64,000 nt of DNA from Lysobacter gummosus (GCF_001442805.1 NZ_CP011131.1:186001-250000); one strand, 5' to 3'; positions 52,806 through 61,145 are shown, numbered from the stretch's first letter. Notes: generated by a model from the sequence alone, not told the origin. Numbers and translations: made by a program.

Positions 52806-53552
52806 ATGCCCGCCGATCCGCTCCGTTCCGACTATCCGTCCGCCGCCGCCCTCGCGGCCGTGGGTGCGTCGGTGAGCGGCGCCGCCGAGCCGGGCGCGCG
52901 CCGCGATATGGGCCGCGCCGGCGGCACGGTCGCGGTGTTCGAGCGCAAGCAGTTCGACCGCGCGCTCGCCGGCACCGTGGTGCCAGCCAAACAGTGGAAC
53001 GCGGTCGCCGAACTCGACCAGATGCTGGCCCGGGTCAACGAGCTCTACGCGCTGGCCGGCGATGAAATCAAGCAAGCGCGCGAGGCCGGCTACGCGGCCG
53101 GATTCGCCGAAGGCCTGGCGCGCGCGCAGCAGCAGATGGCGCAGCAGCTGGCCGACCTCAACGAACGCCGCGCGCGCGTGCTGGCCGACGCCGGCAGCCG
53201 CGTGACCGAACTGGCCTGCGCGATCGTCGCGCGGATCTCGCCGGAATTCGATGCGCGCAGCGTGGTGCCGCCGCTGGTGATGCAGGCGGTGGAATCGGCG
53301 CAGGCGGAGCAATTCCTGCTGATCCGCGTGCACCCCAGCGTGCGCGAGGACGTCGCCAAGGGCCTGGGCCTGGTGCGCCAGGCGCATCCGGTGGTCGGCG
53401 TGATCGAACTGGTGGACGACGAAAGCCTGGACCGGCTCAGCTGCGTGGTGGTGTCGGAAGTCGGCGAAGTGCGCGCCGGCGTCGCCCAGCAGATCGAAGC
53501 GATCCGCATCGCCCTGTCGGGCGCCGAATACGGCGCGGAGCACGGCGAATGA
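52806..53552 (+). CDS. sctL: T3SS ATPase-stator protein SctL
   Basis: Predicted 248-residue cytosolic protein of the HrpE/YscL/FliH family. The N-terminal part is disordered-looking; a helical region (EIKQAREAGYAAGFAEGLARAQQQMAQ) carries the stalk, and the C-terminal half (RISPEFDARSVVPPLVMQAVE, LLIRVHPSVREDVAKG, IELVDDESLDRLSCVVVSEVG) is the conserved ATPase-binding domain. It starts at ATG 52806 and is followed by sctN. Confidence 0.92.
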   Translation: MPADPLRSDYPSAAALAAVGASVSGAAEPGARRDMGRAGGTVAVFERKQFDRALAGTVVPAKQWNAVAELDQMLARVNELYALAGDEIKQAREAGYAAGFAEGLARAQQQMAQQLADLNERRARVLADAGSRVTELACAIVARISPEFDARSVVPPLVMQAVESAQAEQFLLIRVHPSVREDVAKGLGLVRQAHPVVGVIELVDDESLDRLSCVVVSEVGEVRAGVAQQIEAIRIALSGAEYGAEHGE

Positions 53553-53604
53553 ACGCTCGCGCGCTCGCGCCAAGGTGCGAGTGCCGCGCGCGCGGAGGCG
53601 GGCG

Positions 53605-54957
53605 ATGAGCAACCTGCAGCGCACCATCCTGCAACCGGTGCCCGCGCCGGTGCAGCAAGATCCGCTGCTGACCGCGCTGGCGCGCGTGCCCAGCGTGGTG
53701 CGCGTGGGCAAGGTCGCGGAAGCCTACGGCACGATGATCCGCGCCACCGGCCTGAAGGCGATGATCGGCGAGCTGTGCGAGCTGCGTAACCCGCGCGACC
53801 GAAGCTTCCGCCTGATGGCGGAAGTGGTCGGCGTCTCGCGCCAGCACACCCTGCTGACGCCGCTGGGCGCGCTCGACGGCCTGTCGCACGACACCGAAGT
53901 CATCGCCACCGGCCGCCAGGCCTCGGTGCGCGCCGGCGACGGCCTGCTCGGGCGCATTCTCGACGCCAACGGCGATGCCATCGACGGCCGTGGTTCGTTC
54001 GGCCCGACCGTGCAGATTCCGATCTACGCCGCCTCGCCCAATCCGCTGGCGCGCACGCTCATCGACCGGCCGTTCGCGACCGGCGTGCGCGCGATCGACA
54101 CGGTGATGACCGCCGGCGTCGGCCAGCGCCTGGGCATCTTCGCCGTCGCCGGCGGCGGCAAGAGCACCTTGCTCGGCATGCTCGCGCGCGGCGGCGACGC
54201 CGACGTCAACGTGATCGCCCTGGTCGGCGAGCGCGGCCGCGAAGTCAACGAATTCATCCACGACAATCTGGGCGAAGAAGGCCTGAAGAAATCGATCATC
54301 GTGGTCGCCACCTCCGACCGGCCCGCGCTCGAACGCAGCCGCGCGGCCTGGGTGGCCACGGCCATCTCCGAGTATTTCCGCGATCGCGGCAAGCGGGTGA
54401 TGCTGCTGGTGGACTCGGTGACGCGATTCGCCCGCGCCTTGCGCGACGTCGGCCTGGCGATCGGCGAACCGCCGGCGCGGCGCGGCTTTCCGCCGTCGGT
54501 GTTCAGCGCCATGCCGCGCCTGTTCGAGCGCGCCGGCAACAACGACAAGGGCAGCATCACCGCGTTCTACACGGTGCTGATGGAAGGCGAGGACGGCGAC
54601 GATCCGGTCGCCGAGGAAGTGCGCTCGATTCTCGACGGCCACATCGTGCTGTCGCGCAAGCTCGCCGCCGCGTATCACTACCCGGCCATCGACGTGCTGA
54701 CCAGCCTGAGCCGGACCATGCCGCGGGTGGCCGACGAAGGCCATCAGCGCGCCGCCGGCCAGCTGCGCAAGTACCTGGCCAAGCACCAGGACATCGAGCT
54801 GCTGCTGCAGCTGGGCGAATACAAGCGCGGCAGCGACGCCGAGGCCGATATCGCCATCGAGAAGATCGAGCCGATCCGCAAATTGCTCAAGCAGTCGGCC
54901 AACGATCTGGCCGACTACAAACAATCCATCGACGCGCTGCGCAGGTTGTTCGGATGA
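53605..54957 (+). CDS. sctN: T3SS ATPase SctN
   Basis: Predicted 450-residue cytosolic hexameric ATPase that strips chaperones and unfolds substrates. Walker A is AGGGKST (about 182-188); Walker B is VMLLVDSVTRFA; the conserved VGERGREVNEFI and RRGFPPSVFSAMPRL are present. The ATG at 53605 follows GGAGGCGGGCG; upstream in-frame codons look non-coding. The stop overlaps the sctO start (ATGA). Confidence 0.97.
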   Translation: MSNLQRTILQPVPAPVQQDPLLTALARVPSVVRVGKVAEAYGTMIRATGLKAMIGELCELRNPRDRSFRLMAEVVGVSRQHTLLTPLGALDGLSHDTEVIATGRQASVRAGDGLLGRILDANGDAIDGRGSFGPTVQIPIYAASPNPLARTLIDRPFATGVRAIDTVMTAGVGQRLGIFAVAGGGKSTLLGMLARGGDADVNVIALVGERGREVNEFIHDNLGEEGLKKSIIVVATSDRPALERSRAAWVATAISEYFRDRGKRVMLLVDSVTRFARALRDVGLAIGEPPARRGFPPSVFSAMPRLFERAGNNDKGSITAFYTVLMEGEDGDDPVAEEVRSILDGHIVLSRKLAAAYHYPAIDVLTSLSRTMPRVADEGHQRAAGQLRKYLAKHQDIELLLQLGEYKRGSDAEADIAIEKIEPIRKLLKQSANDLADYKQSIDALRRLFG

Positions 54958-55451
54958 AGCGCTATCCGCTGCATACATTGCTGCAGCTGCGCGCGCACCG
55001 GGTCGAGACCGCGCGCATGGTGGTGCTGGAACGCCAGCGCCAGGTGCAGGAGCGGCGCGATGCCTGCACCGCGATCGAAGGCGAAATCACTTCGCTGCAG
55101 CAAGAGCGCGCCGACCAGCGCCTGCGCTTGCTCGACCCGCCGCCGCCGGGCGTGTCCTGGCCGATGGCGATGTCGCAGCGCGAGTCGCATATCGACCATC
55201 TGGCCGAACTGGCGGTGGCCGCGCGCCAGCGCCTGGCCGACGCGCAAGGCAAGCTGCGCGAAGCCGAGGCGGCGCTGGACGAATCGCGCAAAGCCTTCTT
55301 CCGCGCCAAGGCGCGGCTGGACGCATTGGAAAAACGTAAGGACGTGTGGCGCAAGGAACAAAACGCGATCACCCAGCGCCGCGAGGAAGCCCTGTCCGCC
55401 GATCTGCTGCTGGCCGCGCGCCAGAACTCCAGCAACAACGGCACTTTCTGA
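54954..55451 (+). CDS. sctO: T3SS stalk protein SctO
   Basis: Predicted 165-residue coiled-coil cytosolic protein of the YscO/FliJ type, linking the ATPase and the gate protein SctV. It is rich in Arg, Glu, Gln and Ala in heptad-like spacing (VLERQRQVQERRDACTAIEG; ALDESRKAFFRAKARLDALE). It overlaps sctN by 4 bases. This is a small, poorly conserved family; position and coiled-coil support the call. It should not be confused with the separate FliO-like gene at 45583. Confidence 0.85.
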   Translation: MKRYPLHTLLQLRAHRVETARMVVLERQRQVQERRDACTAIEGEITSLQQERADQRLRLLDPPPPGVSWPMAMSQRESHIDHLAELAVAARQRLADAQGKLREAEAALDESRKAFFRAKARLDALEKRKDVWRKEQNAITQRREEALSADLLLAARQNSSNNGTF

Positions 55452-55462
55452 CCGAGGTCGCC

Positions 55463-56242
55463 ATGAGCACGATACGCAACAGCTCCTCGAACCATGAATC
55501 GGCCAAACGCACCGAAGCGGCGCAAGAGGCGAGCAAGACCCAGCGCCAGGACGGGCCGCGCCAGCCGCCTGCGGCCGAGACGGTGGATCAGTTCCGCTCG
55601 CTGATGCAGCAGCGTCAGGCGCTCGGCCAGAAGCCCGGCCTGGACGGGCAAGTCGGCGGCGAAGGCGAGGGCGAGCAATCGCTGCTCAAGGATCTGGTCG
55701 GCGACAAGGGCCAGGCCCGGCGCGGCGACGAGCGCGCGGCGAGCGCGGACGAAACCCGCAACCAGGCCGCGACCGATCAGGCGCGCCAGCAGGTGGCCGA
55801 GCGCAAGAACCGCGACGACACCCGCCATAGCGTCGGCTTCGACCGCCCCGACAACAACCAGCAGCCGACCTCGGAAGCCTCCGCGATGTGGCAGGCGCAG
55901 TTGGCGATGCGCGCCGACAATGCCGCCCCGGCCGCGCCGATGCAGCCCAATTCCAACGCGGCCGCGTTCGCCGACCTGATCGAGCGCCACGTGCGCCAGC
56001 TCGCGGTCAGCGATGGCGGCGCCGGCGGCGAGAAAGGCCAGGTGCTGCTGCGGCTGTCGGACCAGACCCTGCCCGGCACCGATCTGCTGCTGACCAAGAC
56101 CGCCGAAGGCTGGCAGCTGCGCGCCGATTCGCGTTCGCGCTCCAGCTACGACGCAATCCGCGAAGCCGGCCCGGAACTGATGCGCCGCTTCGCCTCGCGC
56201 AACCTGGGCCAGCTCAGCATCGATCCGCATTTCCACGATTGA
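55463..56242 (+). CDS. T3SS SctP/HpaP-like protein
   Basis: Predicted 259-residue protein. A disordered, Gln/Asp/Arg-rich N-terminal two-thirds precedes a folded C-terminal domain (LIERHVRQLAVSDGG, VLLRLSDQTLPGTDLLLTKT, GWQLRADSRSRSSYDAIREA). This layout matches needle-length / substrate-specificity-switch proteins (SctP, HpaP) that follow sctO in many clusters. It would work with SctU to switch from needle to later substrates. The assignment is from layout and position, not clear similarity. Confidence 0.7.
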   Translation: MSTIRNSSSNHESAKRTEAAQEASKTQRQDGPRQPPAAETVDQFRSLMQQRQALGQKPGLDGQVGGEGEGEQSLLKDLVGDKGQARRGDERAASADETRNQAATDQARQQVAERKNRDDTRHSVGFDRPDNNQQPTSEASAMWQAQLAMRADNAAPAAPMQPNSNAAAFADLIERHVRQLAVSDGGAGGEKGQVLLRLSDQTLPGTDLLLTKTAEGWQLRADSRSRSSYDAIREAGPELMRRFASRNLGQLSIDPHFHD

Positions 56243-56350
56243 CCGTCCCGCCTTCGCCGCCCGGCCCGGTTCCGCCCGGGCTGACGGCCTCACTGTCCGC
56301 GCGCCGCGCGCGGACGCCCCGTTCACCCAACCCGATGGATCGCCACCACC

Positions 56351-56827
56351 ATGACCACCCCGAACGCCGACGACCAGCGCCGCCAGTTGCGGGCTTCCTT
56401 CGAAAACCTGTTGCAGGAACAGGCCGAGCTCAGCGCTGACGATCGCAGCTTCCTGCTGCATCACTTCAACGAAGCGCTGGAACGGCAGAATCTGGACGCG
56501 CCGATCGAGCTCGATCCGGAAGTCCTGCGCAACGACTGGGCCGCCGCCGTGGACGTGCTGATGCCCGGCGTGGACGCCAGCGAGCGCGAGTTCCAGATCC
56601 GCCGCTTCGACGACACCCTGGAGCCGCTGCGCCGCGACGCGGTCAAGGACGCGGTCGAGTACTCGCGCCGCCGGCGCGACGAGGGCGAGGAAGCCGCCGC
56701 GGTATGGCTGAATCAGCGCAATGCGCAGCGCAAGGCCAGCCAGGCCGCGACGCCGGTCGCAAATTCGGATTCGCGCGCGTCCTCGCGCAAGCCGGCGCCG
56801 CGCAATCCCTGGGGAAACGGCGGCTGA
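56351..56827 (+). CDS. Hypothetical T3SS-cluster protein (158 aa)
   Basis: Not recognised. Predicted 158-residue cytosolic, mostly helical, acidic protein (SFENLLQEQAELSADDRSFL, LMPGVDASEREFQIRRFDD) with a basic Pro-rich tail (SSRKPAPRNPWGNGG). The small acidic helical form is compatible with a chaperone or platform accessory protein. It lies between the SctP-like gene and the second needle-like gene, 108 bases after the former. Confidence 0.65.
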   Translation: MTTPNADDQRRQLRASFENLLQEQAELSADDRSFLLHHFNEALERQNLDAPIELDPEVLRNDWAAAVDVLMPGVDASEREFQIRRFDDTLEPLRRDAVKDAVEYSRRRRDEGEEAAAVWLNQRNAQRKASQAATPVANSDSRASSRKPAPRNPWGNGG

Positions 56828-56850
56828 AACGCGTCCTGACGCACTGCGGC

Positions 56851-56859
56851 ACCTAGGGT
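56851..56859 (+). promoter_or_regulatory. ACCTAGGGT motif, copy 2
   Basis: ACCTAGGGT lies 121 bases before the second needle-like gene. It is followed by GGCCCCCCGGGCGCCCCGG, similar to CCCCCCCGGGCGC after the copy at 38709. Identical core to copies at 38709-38717 and 59606-59614. Confidence 0.5.
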
Positions 56860-56979
56860 ACGCCATAGCTTGTAGGCCCCCCGGGCGCCCCGGAATATGG
56901 ACACCAGAAAGCAGGGGCTGGTTCGCACCACACGGCGGAACTGCTCTATCTCAAACAACGCACTGCATTGGAGAAGATC

Positions 56980-57291
56980 ATGAGCAACGACGTGAATGCG
57001 ATGTTCGTCAACTCCCTGGCCAACCAGGAAGTCCAGAACAAGACCCATGAAGCCAAGTCCAGCGGCGCGAAGGGCTGGCTGATGGCGATCGCCGAACTGA
57101 CCGGCAAGCTGGCCGACAAGAAGGCCGCCGAGATGACCAAGTCGATCGAGAACCTGCCGGCCGACGCCAAGCCCTCGGACATGCTCAAGACCCAGGCCCT
57201 GGTGTCGGAGTTCCAGCTGATGATGAACACCTTCACCAACGTGGTGAAGACCATCGGCGACACCAACGCGAACACCGCTCGCAAGGGCTGA
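56980..57291 (+). CDS. Second needle-like small secreted protein
   Basis: Predicted 103-residue protein, likely related to the needle candidate at 50289. Both have a Trp-starting helix (GWLMAIAELTGKLADKKAAE here, SWYEAMAKAWG there), a turn with PS-DM / PSSM, and a final amphipathic helix. It lacks the Gly-rich N-terminus. The ATG at 56980 follows GGAGAAGATC; a TTG at 56968 is less likely. A terminator follows. It could be an alternative needle, a filament or a tip subunit. Confidence 0.7.
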   Translation: MSNDVNAMFVNSLANQEVQNKTHEAKSSGAKGWLMAIAELTGKLADKKAAEMTKSIENLPADAKPSDMLKTQALVSEFQLMMNTFTNVVKTIGDTNANTARKG

Positions 57292-58127
57292 TGACGCGGC
57301 CGCGTTACCCGCGGCTCAAGAAAGGAGCGAAGCCTGGCTTCGCTCCTTTCGCGTTTGTGCGGTCCTGGCGATCGTCTGCGCGCGGCGTTTCCGCGCTGGC
57401 TTGCGCGATGTTGATGTCGGCCGGCGCGGCCTTCGCGCAGGACTATCAGCCGCAGATGGACGCGTTCAATGCATCCATGCAGTCGATGCAGAACGTGGCC
57501 GGTACCGCCGCGGTCAACGCGGCGATCAACCGATCGCTGAGCAAGCGCGGCGGCGCTTCGGTCGCGAGTACCGGCAGCGCCAAGCCCGCCGGCGCCAAGG
57601 CCGCGGCCGAGCTGGCGTTCCGCCGCGATCCGGCCACCACCGAGCGCGTGCGCGCGGCGCTGATCGCGGCGATGCGGCAGCAGAGCAAGACCGTCGCCGA
57701 CGACTTCGCCCGCCGCTCGGCCGGCGCCGACTACCGCCAGCGTTTCGCCCGCACCCTGCCGGGCCAGGGCCTGTCCAACGACAACCTCGCCGACATCGCC
57801 GCGTATCACGTCGCGGTCAACTGGGCGCTGGTGCACCAAGCGCCGATGCCCGCCGGCAAGGCGCTGCTGGCCTTGCGCAATCAGATGCGCGGCTCCTTCG
57901 CCGACAACGGCGTGCTGGCCAAGCTGGCGCCGGATCAGCGACAGTGGGTCGCGGACGATTTCCTGTTCCGGTCGTTGAACCTGGCCGAGAAGGTGGACGG
58001 GTTCGCGCGCAAGCCCGAGCCGCAGACGCAGACGCTGTTCGCGCAAGCGGCGCGCGACGATATTCGCCGCACGCTCGGCATCGATCTGCAGGGCTATCGC
58101 TTCACGGCCGAGGGGTTGGTGCGGTAG
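57291..58127 (+). CDS. Exported protein of unknown function at the T3SS edge
   Basis: Predicted exported protein, 278 residues from the ATG at 57291 (overlapping the previous stop by one base). A GTG at 57357 would give 256 residues beginning at a good signal peptide (VRSWRSSARGVSALAC... ending AAFAQ), and is more likely because a terminator hairpin lies at 57321-57349, inside the longer frame. After the signal is QPQMDAFNASMQSMQ; the C-terminal half has ADIAAYHVAVNWALV and DIRRTLGIDLQGY. A DUF6683-like family is possible but not confirmed. Confidence 0.75.
   Translation: MTRPRYPRLKKGAKPGFAPFAFVRSWRSSARGVSALACAMLMSAGAAFAQDYQPQMDAFNASMQSMQNVAGTAAVNAAINRSLSKRGGASVASTGSAKPAGAKAAAELAFRRDPATTERVRAALIAAMRQQSKTVADDFARRSAGADYRQRFARTLPGQGLSNDNLADIAAYHVAVNWALVHQAPMPAGKALLALRNQMRGSFADNGVLAKLAPDQRQWVADDFLFRSLNLAEKVDGFARKPEPQTQTLFAQAARDDIRRTLGIDLQGYRFTAEGLVR
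57321..57349 (+). terminator. Terminator after the second needle-like gene
   Basis: AAAGGAGCGAAGCC and GGCTTCGCTCCTTT form a 14-bp perfect dyad around one T, 30 bases after the stop, with TTTCGCGTTT after it. It would end or attenuate the long T3SS transcript here. Confidence 0.75.
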
Positions 58128-58161
58128 TGCTTGGGCTTCTTCGCTGTCTGAGCCAAGAGCG

Positions 58162-58185
58162 TCGGGGCTGAAGCCCCTCCCACAA
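58162..58185. repeat. Single copy of the GGGGCTNAAGC-CCTCCCACAA repeat
   Basis: CGGGGCTGAAGCCCCTCCC followed by ACAA matches one arm of the inverted repeat at 36169-36267 with few changes. It lies in the gap between the exported protein and the convergent large membrane protein. Confidence 0.65.
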
Positions 58186-58238
58186 GAGCCTGCTCCCACT
58201 GGATTTCTGCTTACAGGAGCCTGCTCAAGGCTCTGCCG

Positions 58239-59516
58239 CTAGCGCCGGTTGAGGCGCCGTCCCAGCCACCAAGCGCCCGCCGCCACGGCGACGCCCAGGA
58301 ACAGGGCGATGCCGCTGCCGCCGGTGCTGACGCGTTCGCTGACCAGGCTGCCGCTGGGCAGCAGCAGGATCACCGCGAACGCCAGACAGGCGTAGGCGAC
58401 CACGGTCAGCACCCAGAACAGCCACTGCAGCGCGCGCACCACTTCCCGGTCGGGTTCGCGGTCGTGGGTCGGGCGGTGCGTGCCGCCGCGGCCGAAGCTC
58501 CACAGCCAGTGGGTCAAGGTGGCGTTATCGACTCCGCCGCCACGCCGGCTCGCGCGCCGCGTGGCGCCTTCGCCGGTGTAGGTCATCTGGTTGGGCGCGT
58601 TGTCGCCGCGCTGCTGGGCCGCGCGGTCGTTGGCGTTGAGCGGCAGCGAGCGCGGGTCGTTGTTGATGGTGTTGGTGCTGACCGACTGCAGCGTCGCGGA
58701 GGTTTCCGACGGCGGCGGCGGTGCGTTGGCGGCGGTGCTGGCCGGCGCGTTGGCGTGCTGCAGGGTGTTCATGCGCGCGAACATGCTCTGCTGCGCGGCC
58801 AGCGCGTCCTGCGACAGCGCGCCGGCCATCGGCGCGGCCGGGATCGCGTTGGGCGTGTTGCTGGCGACCAGGGTCAGCGTCGGCGCCACGTGGGTGGTGG
58901 TCGTGTTGGCGGCGGCCGCCGCCGAGCCGGCCGCGGCGCCGGAGGCCGCGCCGTTGGAAGCCATCGGCGTGCCGATCGTCGCGGTCTGCGCGCTGGCGCT
59001 CTGGGCACTGGCGCCGCTCGCCTGGACCGCGCCGTAGTTCACCACCGGGCGGTCGAGCTGGGCGTACTGCGCGGCGTTGTTGAGCGCGCGCTCGGACAGC
59101 GTCGGCGCCGGGTATTGGGTCGGGCCGTTGTTGAACGGATTGACGTTGTTGTTGCCCTGCGCCGACTGGCCCTGCAGCAGGCGGCTGGACGGGTTGTCCG
59201 GATTGAGCAGCGGGTTGTTGCTCAGGTTGCTGCCGGGCTGGGTGTCGGTGCCGGGCAGGCCGTTGTTCGGCAGGGAGTTGTTGGGCAGGCCGTCGTGGGG
59301 CTTGGACAGATCCAGCGGCAGGTTGCCGTCCGGGCTCGGCAGTCCGCCTTCGGGCCCGGGAACGCCCAGGTCGGGGCCGCCCAGGTCGGGGCCGCCGGGA
59401 AGGTTCAGGCCGGGCGGTTGCGGGCCGCCCGGCAGGTTCCCGGGCTTGCCGCCGCCCAGGCCCAGCAAGTTGCCGAGAGGATTGCCCGAACCTGGATTGA
59501 AGTTGATACCGGACAT
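58239..59516 (-). CDS. Gly/Pro/Asn-rich protein with C-terminal membrane hairpin, candidate translocator
   Basis: Not matched to a known family. Predicted 425-residue protein. About residues 1-340 are low complexity: Gly/Pro/Leu/Asn repeats (NLPGGPQPPGLNLPGG), then Ala/Ser/Thr-rich. Two hydrophobic segments follow at the C-terminus (about 365-390 WLFWVLTVVAYACLAFAVIL and 402-420), ending RRLNRR. There is no signal peptide. It closes the T3SS block and has ACCTAGGGT 90 bases before its start, like two other edge genes. A two-segment protein without signal peptide next to a T3SS could be a secreted translocator; this is inference. Confidence 0.7.
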   Translation of the reverse strand: MSGINFNPGSGNPLGNLLGLGGGKPGNLPGGPQPPGLNLPGGPDLGGPDLGVPGPEGGLPSPDGNLPLDLSKPHDGLPNNSLPNNGLPGTDTQPGSNLSNNPLLNPDNPSSRLLQGQSAQGNNNVNPFNNGPTQYPAPTLSERALNNAAQYAQLDRPVVNYGAVQASGASAQSASAQTATIGTPMASNGAASGAAAGSAAAAANTTTTHVAPTLTLVASNTPNAIPAAPMAGALSQDALAAQQSMFARMNTLQHANAPASTAANAPPPPSETSATLQSVSTNTINNDPRSLPLNANDRAAQQRGDNAPNQMTYTGEGATRRASRRGGGVDNATLTHWLWSFGRGGTHRPTHDREPDREVVRALQWLFWVLTVVAYACLAFAVILLLPSGSLVSERVSTGGSGIALFLGVAVAAGAWWLGRRLNRR

Positions 59517-59605
59517 GGCCGTACTCGTGCGCAGGAACATCCGCCAAGAGCGTGGCGTGCCACTCGACGGTAATGCCGGACACGCGCGCCGGCATCCTCG
59601 GGCCG

Positions 59606-59614
59606 ACCCTAGGT
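59606..59614 (-). promoter_or_regulatory. ACCTAGGGT motif, copy 3
   Basis: On the minus strand ACCTAGGGT, 90 bases before the Gly/Pro/Asn-rich gene, preceded by CCGCAA. Third copy of the motif at the T3SS edges. Nothing else is recognised in the gap 59517-60032. Confidence 0.5.
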
Positions 59615-60032
59615 TTGCGGCATGCCTTCGATGTCATTCAAGCATCGCGAAGGAAGGCTTGCGCGACAGGCGCGATGAAGGTGCGCGTGTCGCCTCGGCG
59701 GCGGTCGAGATGCACCGCGTCGCCGCATGAGTGCGTGCCGCGGCGGTCGGGCTTGGATCGTTTTCGTCGTGACCGTGCCGGCAATCGCGACGCGAATCGC
59801 GCGATGAAAAATCTTCGTCGAATCGAACTTGCCGGCGTGCCGCGCGCCGCCCGCGCAGAACGCTGCGCAAAGGTGGCAACGCAGACGCGTGGCGCGCGCA
59901 AATGCCCTTGTCGCCTCGCTGTGCTTACGCGAGACTGTGCCCGCGATCTTCGCTCGCGACGCAAGTTCGCAACGCAAGATCGCGATGTCTCGCAGCCACG
60001 CCCTCTGTCGTAACCCCACTACTGGAATCAAG

Positions 60033-61145
60033 ATGAGCCGACTGCCCGGCCTCGATCTGCTGCGCGCGATCGCGATCGTTTGGGTGATGTTCTTTCATGC
60101 GGCGATGGCCGGGCTGGGTTCGCCGTGGATGCCGATGTCGCAGTTCGGCTGGATGGGCGTAGACCTGTTCTTCGCGCTCAGCGGCTATCTGATCGGCTGG
60201 CAGGTGCTGCGGCCGCTGAGCCAGGGCCGGCGGCTGTCGTTCGGCGATTTCTATCTGCGCCGCGCCTTCCGCGTGCTGCCGGCATTCTGGGTGGTGCTGG
60301 CCTTGTACCTGCTGTGGCCGGATTTCCGCGAACGGCCGGGCATGCAGCCGGCCTGGCAGTTCCTGAGCTTCAGCGTGAACCTGCTGATCGACTACGAACA
60401 CAACAAGGCGTTCTCGCACGCGTGGTCGTTGTGCGTGGAAGAGCATTTCTATCTGGTGTTTCCGCTGCTGGCGATCGCCCTGACGCGCAAGCCGGCGCTG
60501 TGGAAGACCGGCGTGGTGGTGGCGCTGCTGGTCGGCGGCGGCATGCTGCTGCGCGCCTGGGTCTGGCGGATCAGCCTGCCCGACGGCTCCAACGCCTGGG
60601 TCGAAAACGTCTATTACCCGACCTGGATGCGGCTGGACGGCTTGCTGTTCGGTGTCGTGCTCGCGGCGATACGCGCGTACCGGCCGCGCTGGTGGGCGGC
60701 GATGATGCGCCGCTCGGGTTGGCTCGCCTTGCTCGGCGTGATCGGCGTGGCCGCGGCGATCGCGGTATCGCAACAGCGCCTGGGCTTGCTGGCCTCGGTG
60801 CTCGGATTCCCGCTGGTGTCGTTCGCACTGGCATTGCTGGTCGCGGCGGGCGCATCGGAACAACGCTGGACCGGACGCCTGCGCGTGCCCGGCGCGGGCT
60901 GGCTGGCGGCGGCTTCGTTCAGTCTGTACCTGACCCACAAGGCGATGTTCGGCTTCGTCTCGCGCGCTTACGGCGAGTCGCTGGAGGCCAACGGCCTGCT
61001 CGCCTTCGGCGCGTATGCGGCGGCCGCCTTGCTGGGCGGCGCGCTGCTGCACTACGCCGTGGAGCGGCCGTTCCTGCGCCTGCGCGAACGGCTGGTGCGG
61101 CGCCGCGCGCAATCGGTGGATGCCGCCGTGACCGCGAACGCCTGA
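60033..61145 (+). CDS. Acyltransferase-3 family membrane protein
   Basis: Predicted 370-residue inner-membrane O-acyltransferase with about ten hydrophobic segments. It starts SRLPGLDLLRAIAIVWVMFFH, typical of the family with the essential His, then GVDLFFALSGYLIG and the conserved RRAFRVLPAFW. WSLCVEEHFYLVFP is a family motif. It would acylate a cell-surface sugar or polymer. The ATG at 60033 was chosen by homology to the family start. The target is unknown. Confidence 0.9.
   Translation: MSRLPGLDLLRAIAIVWVMFFHAAMAGLGSPWMPMSQFGWMGVDLFFALSGYLIGWQVLRPLSQGRRLSFGDFYLRRAFRVLPAFWVVLALYLLWPDFRERPGMQPAWQFLSFSVNLLIDYEHNKAFSHAWSLCVEEHFYLVFPLLAIALTRKPALWKTGVVVALLVGGGMLLRAWVWRISLPDGSNAWVENVYYPTWMRLDGLLFGVVLAAIRAYRPRWWAAMMRRSGWLALLGVIGVAAAIAVSQQRLGLLASVLGFPLVSFALALLVAAGASEQRWTGRLRVPGAGWLAAASFSLYLTHKAMFGFVSRAYGESLEANGLLAFGAYAAAALLGGALLHYAVERPFLRLRERLVRRRAQSVDAAVTANA

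Noticed and set aside
58162..58185. Terminator for the exported protein gene
   Set aside because: The sequence is better explained as a copy of the dispersed GGGGCTNAAGC repeat; the dyad is short and no T-run follows, though it could still act as a weak terminator.
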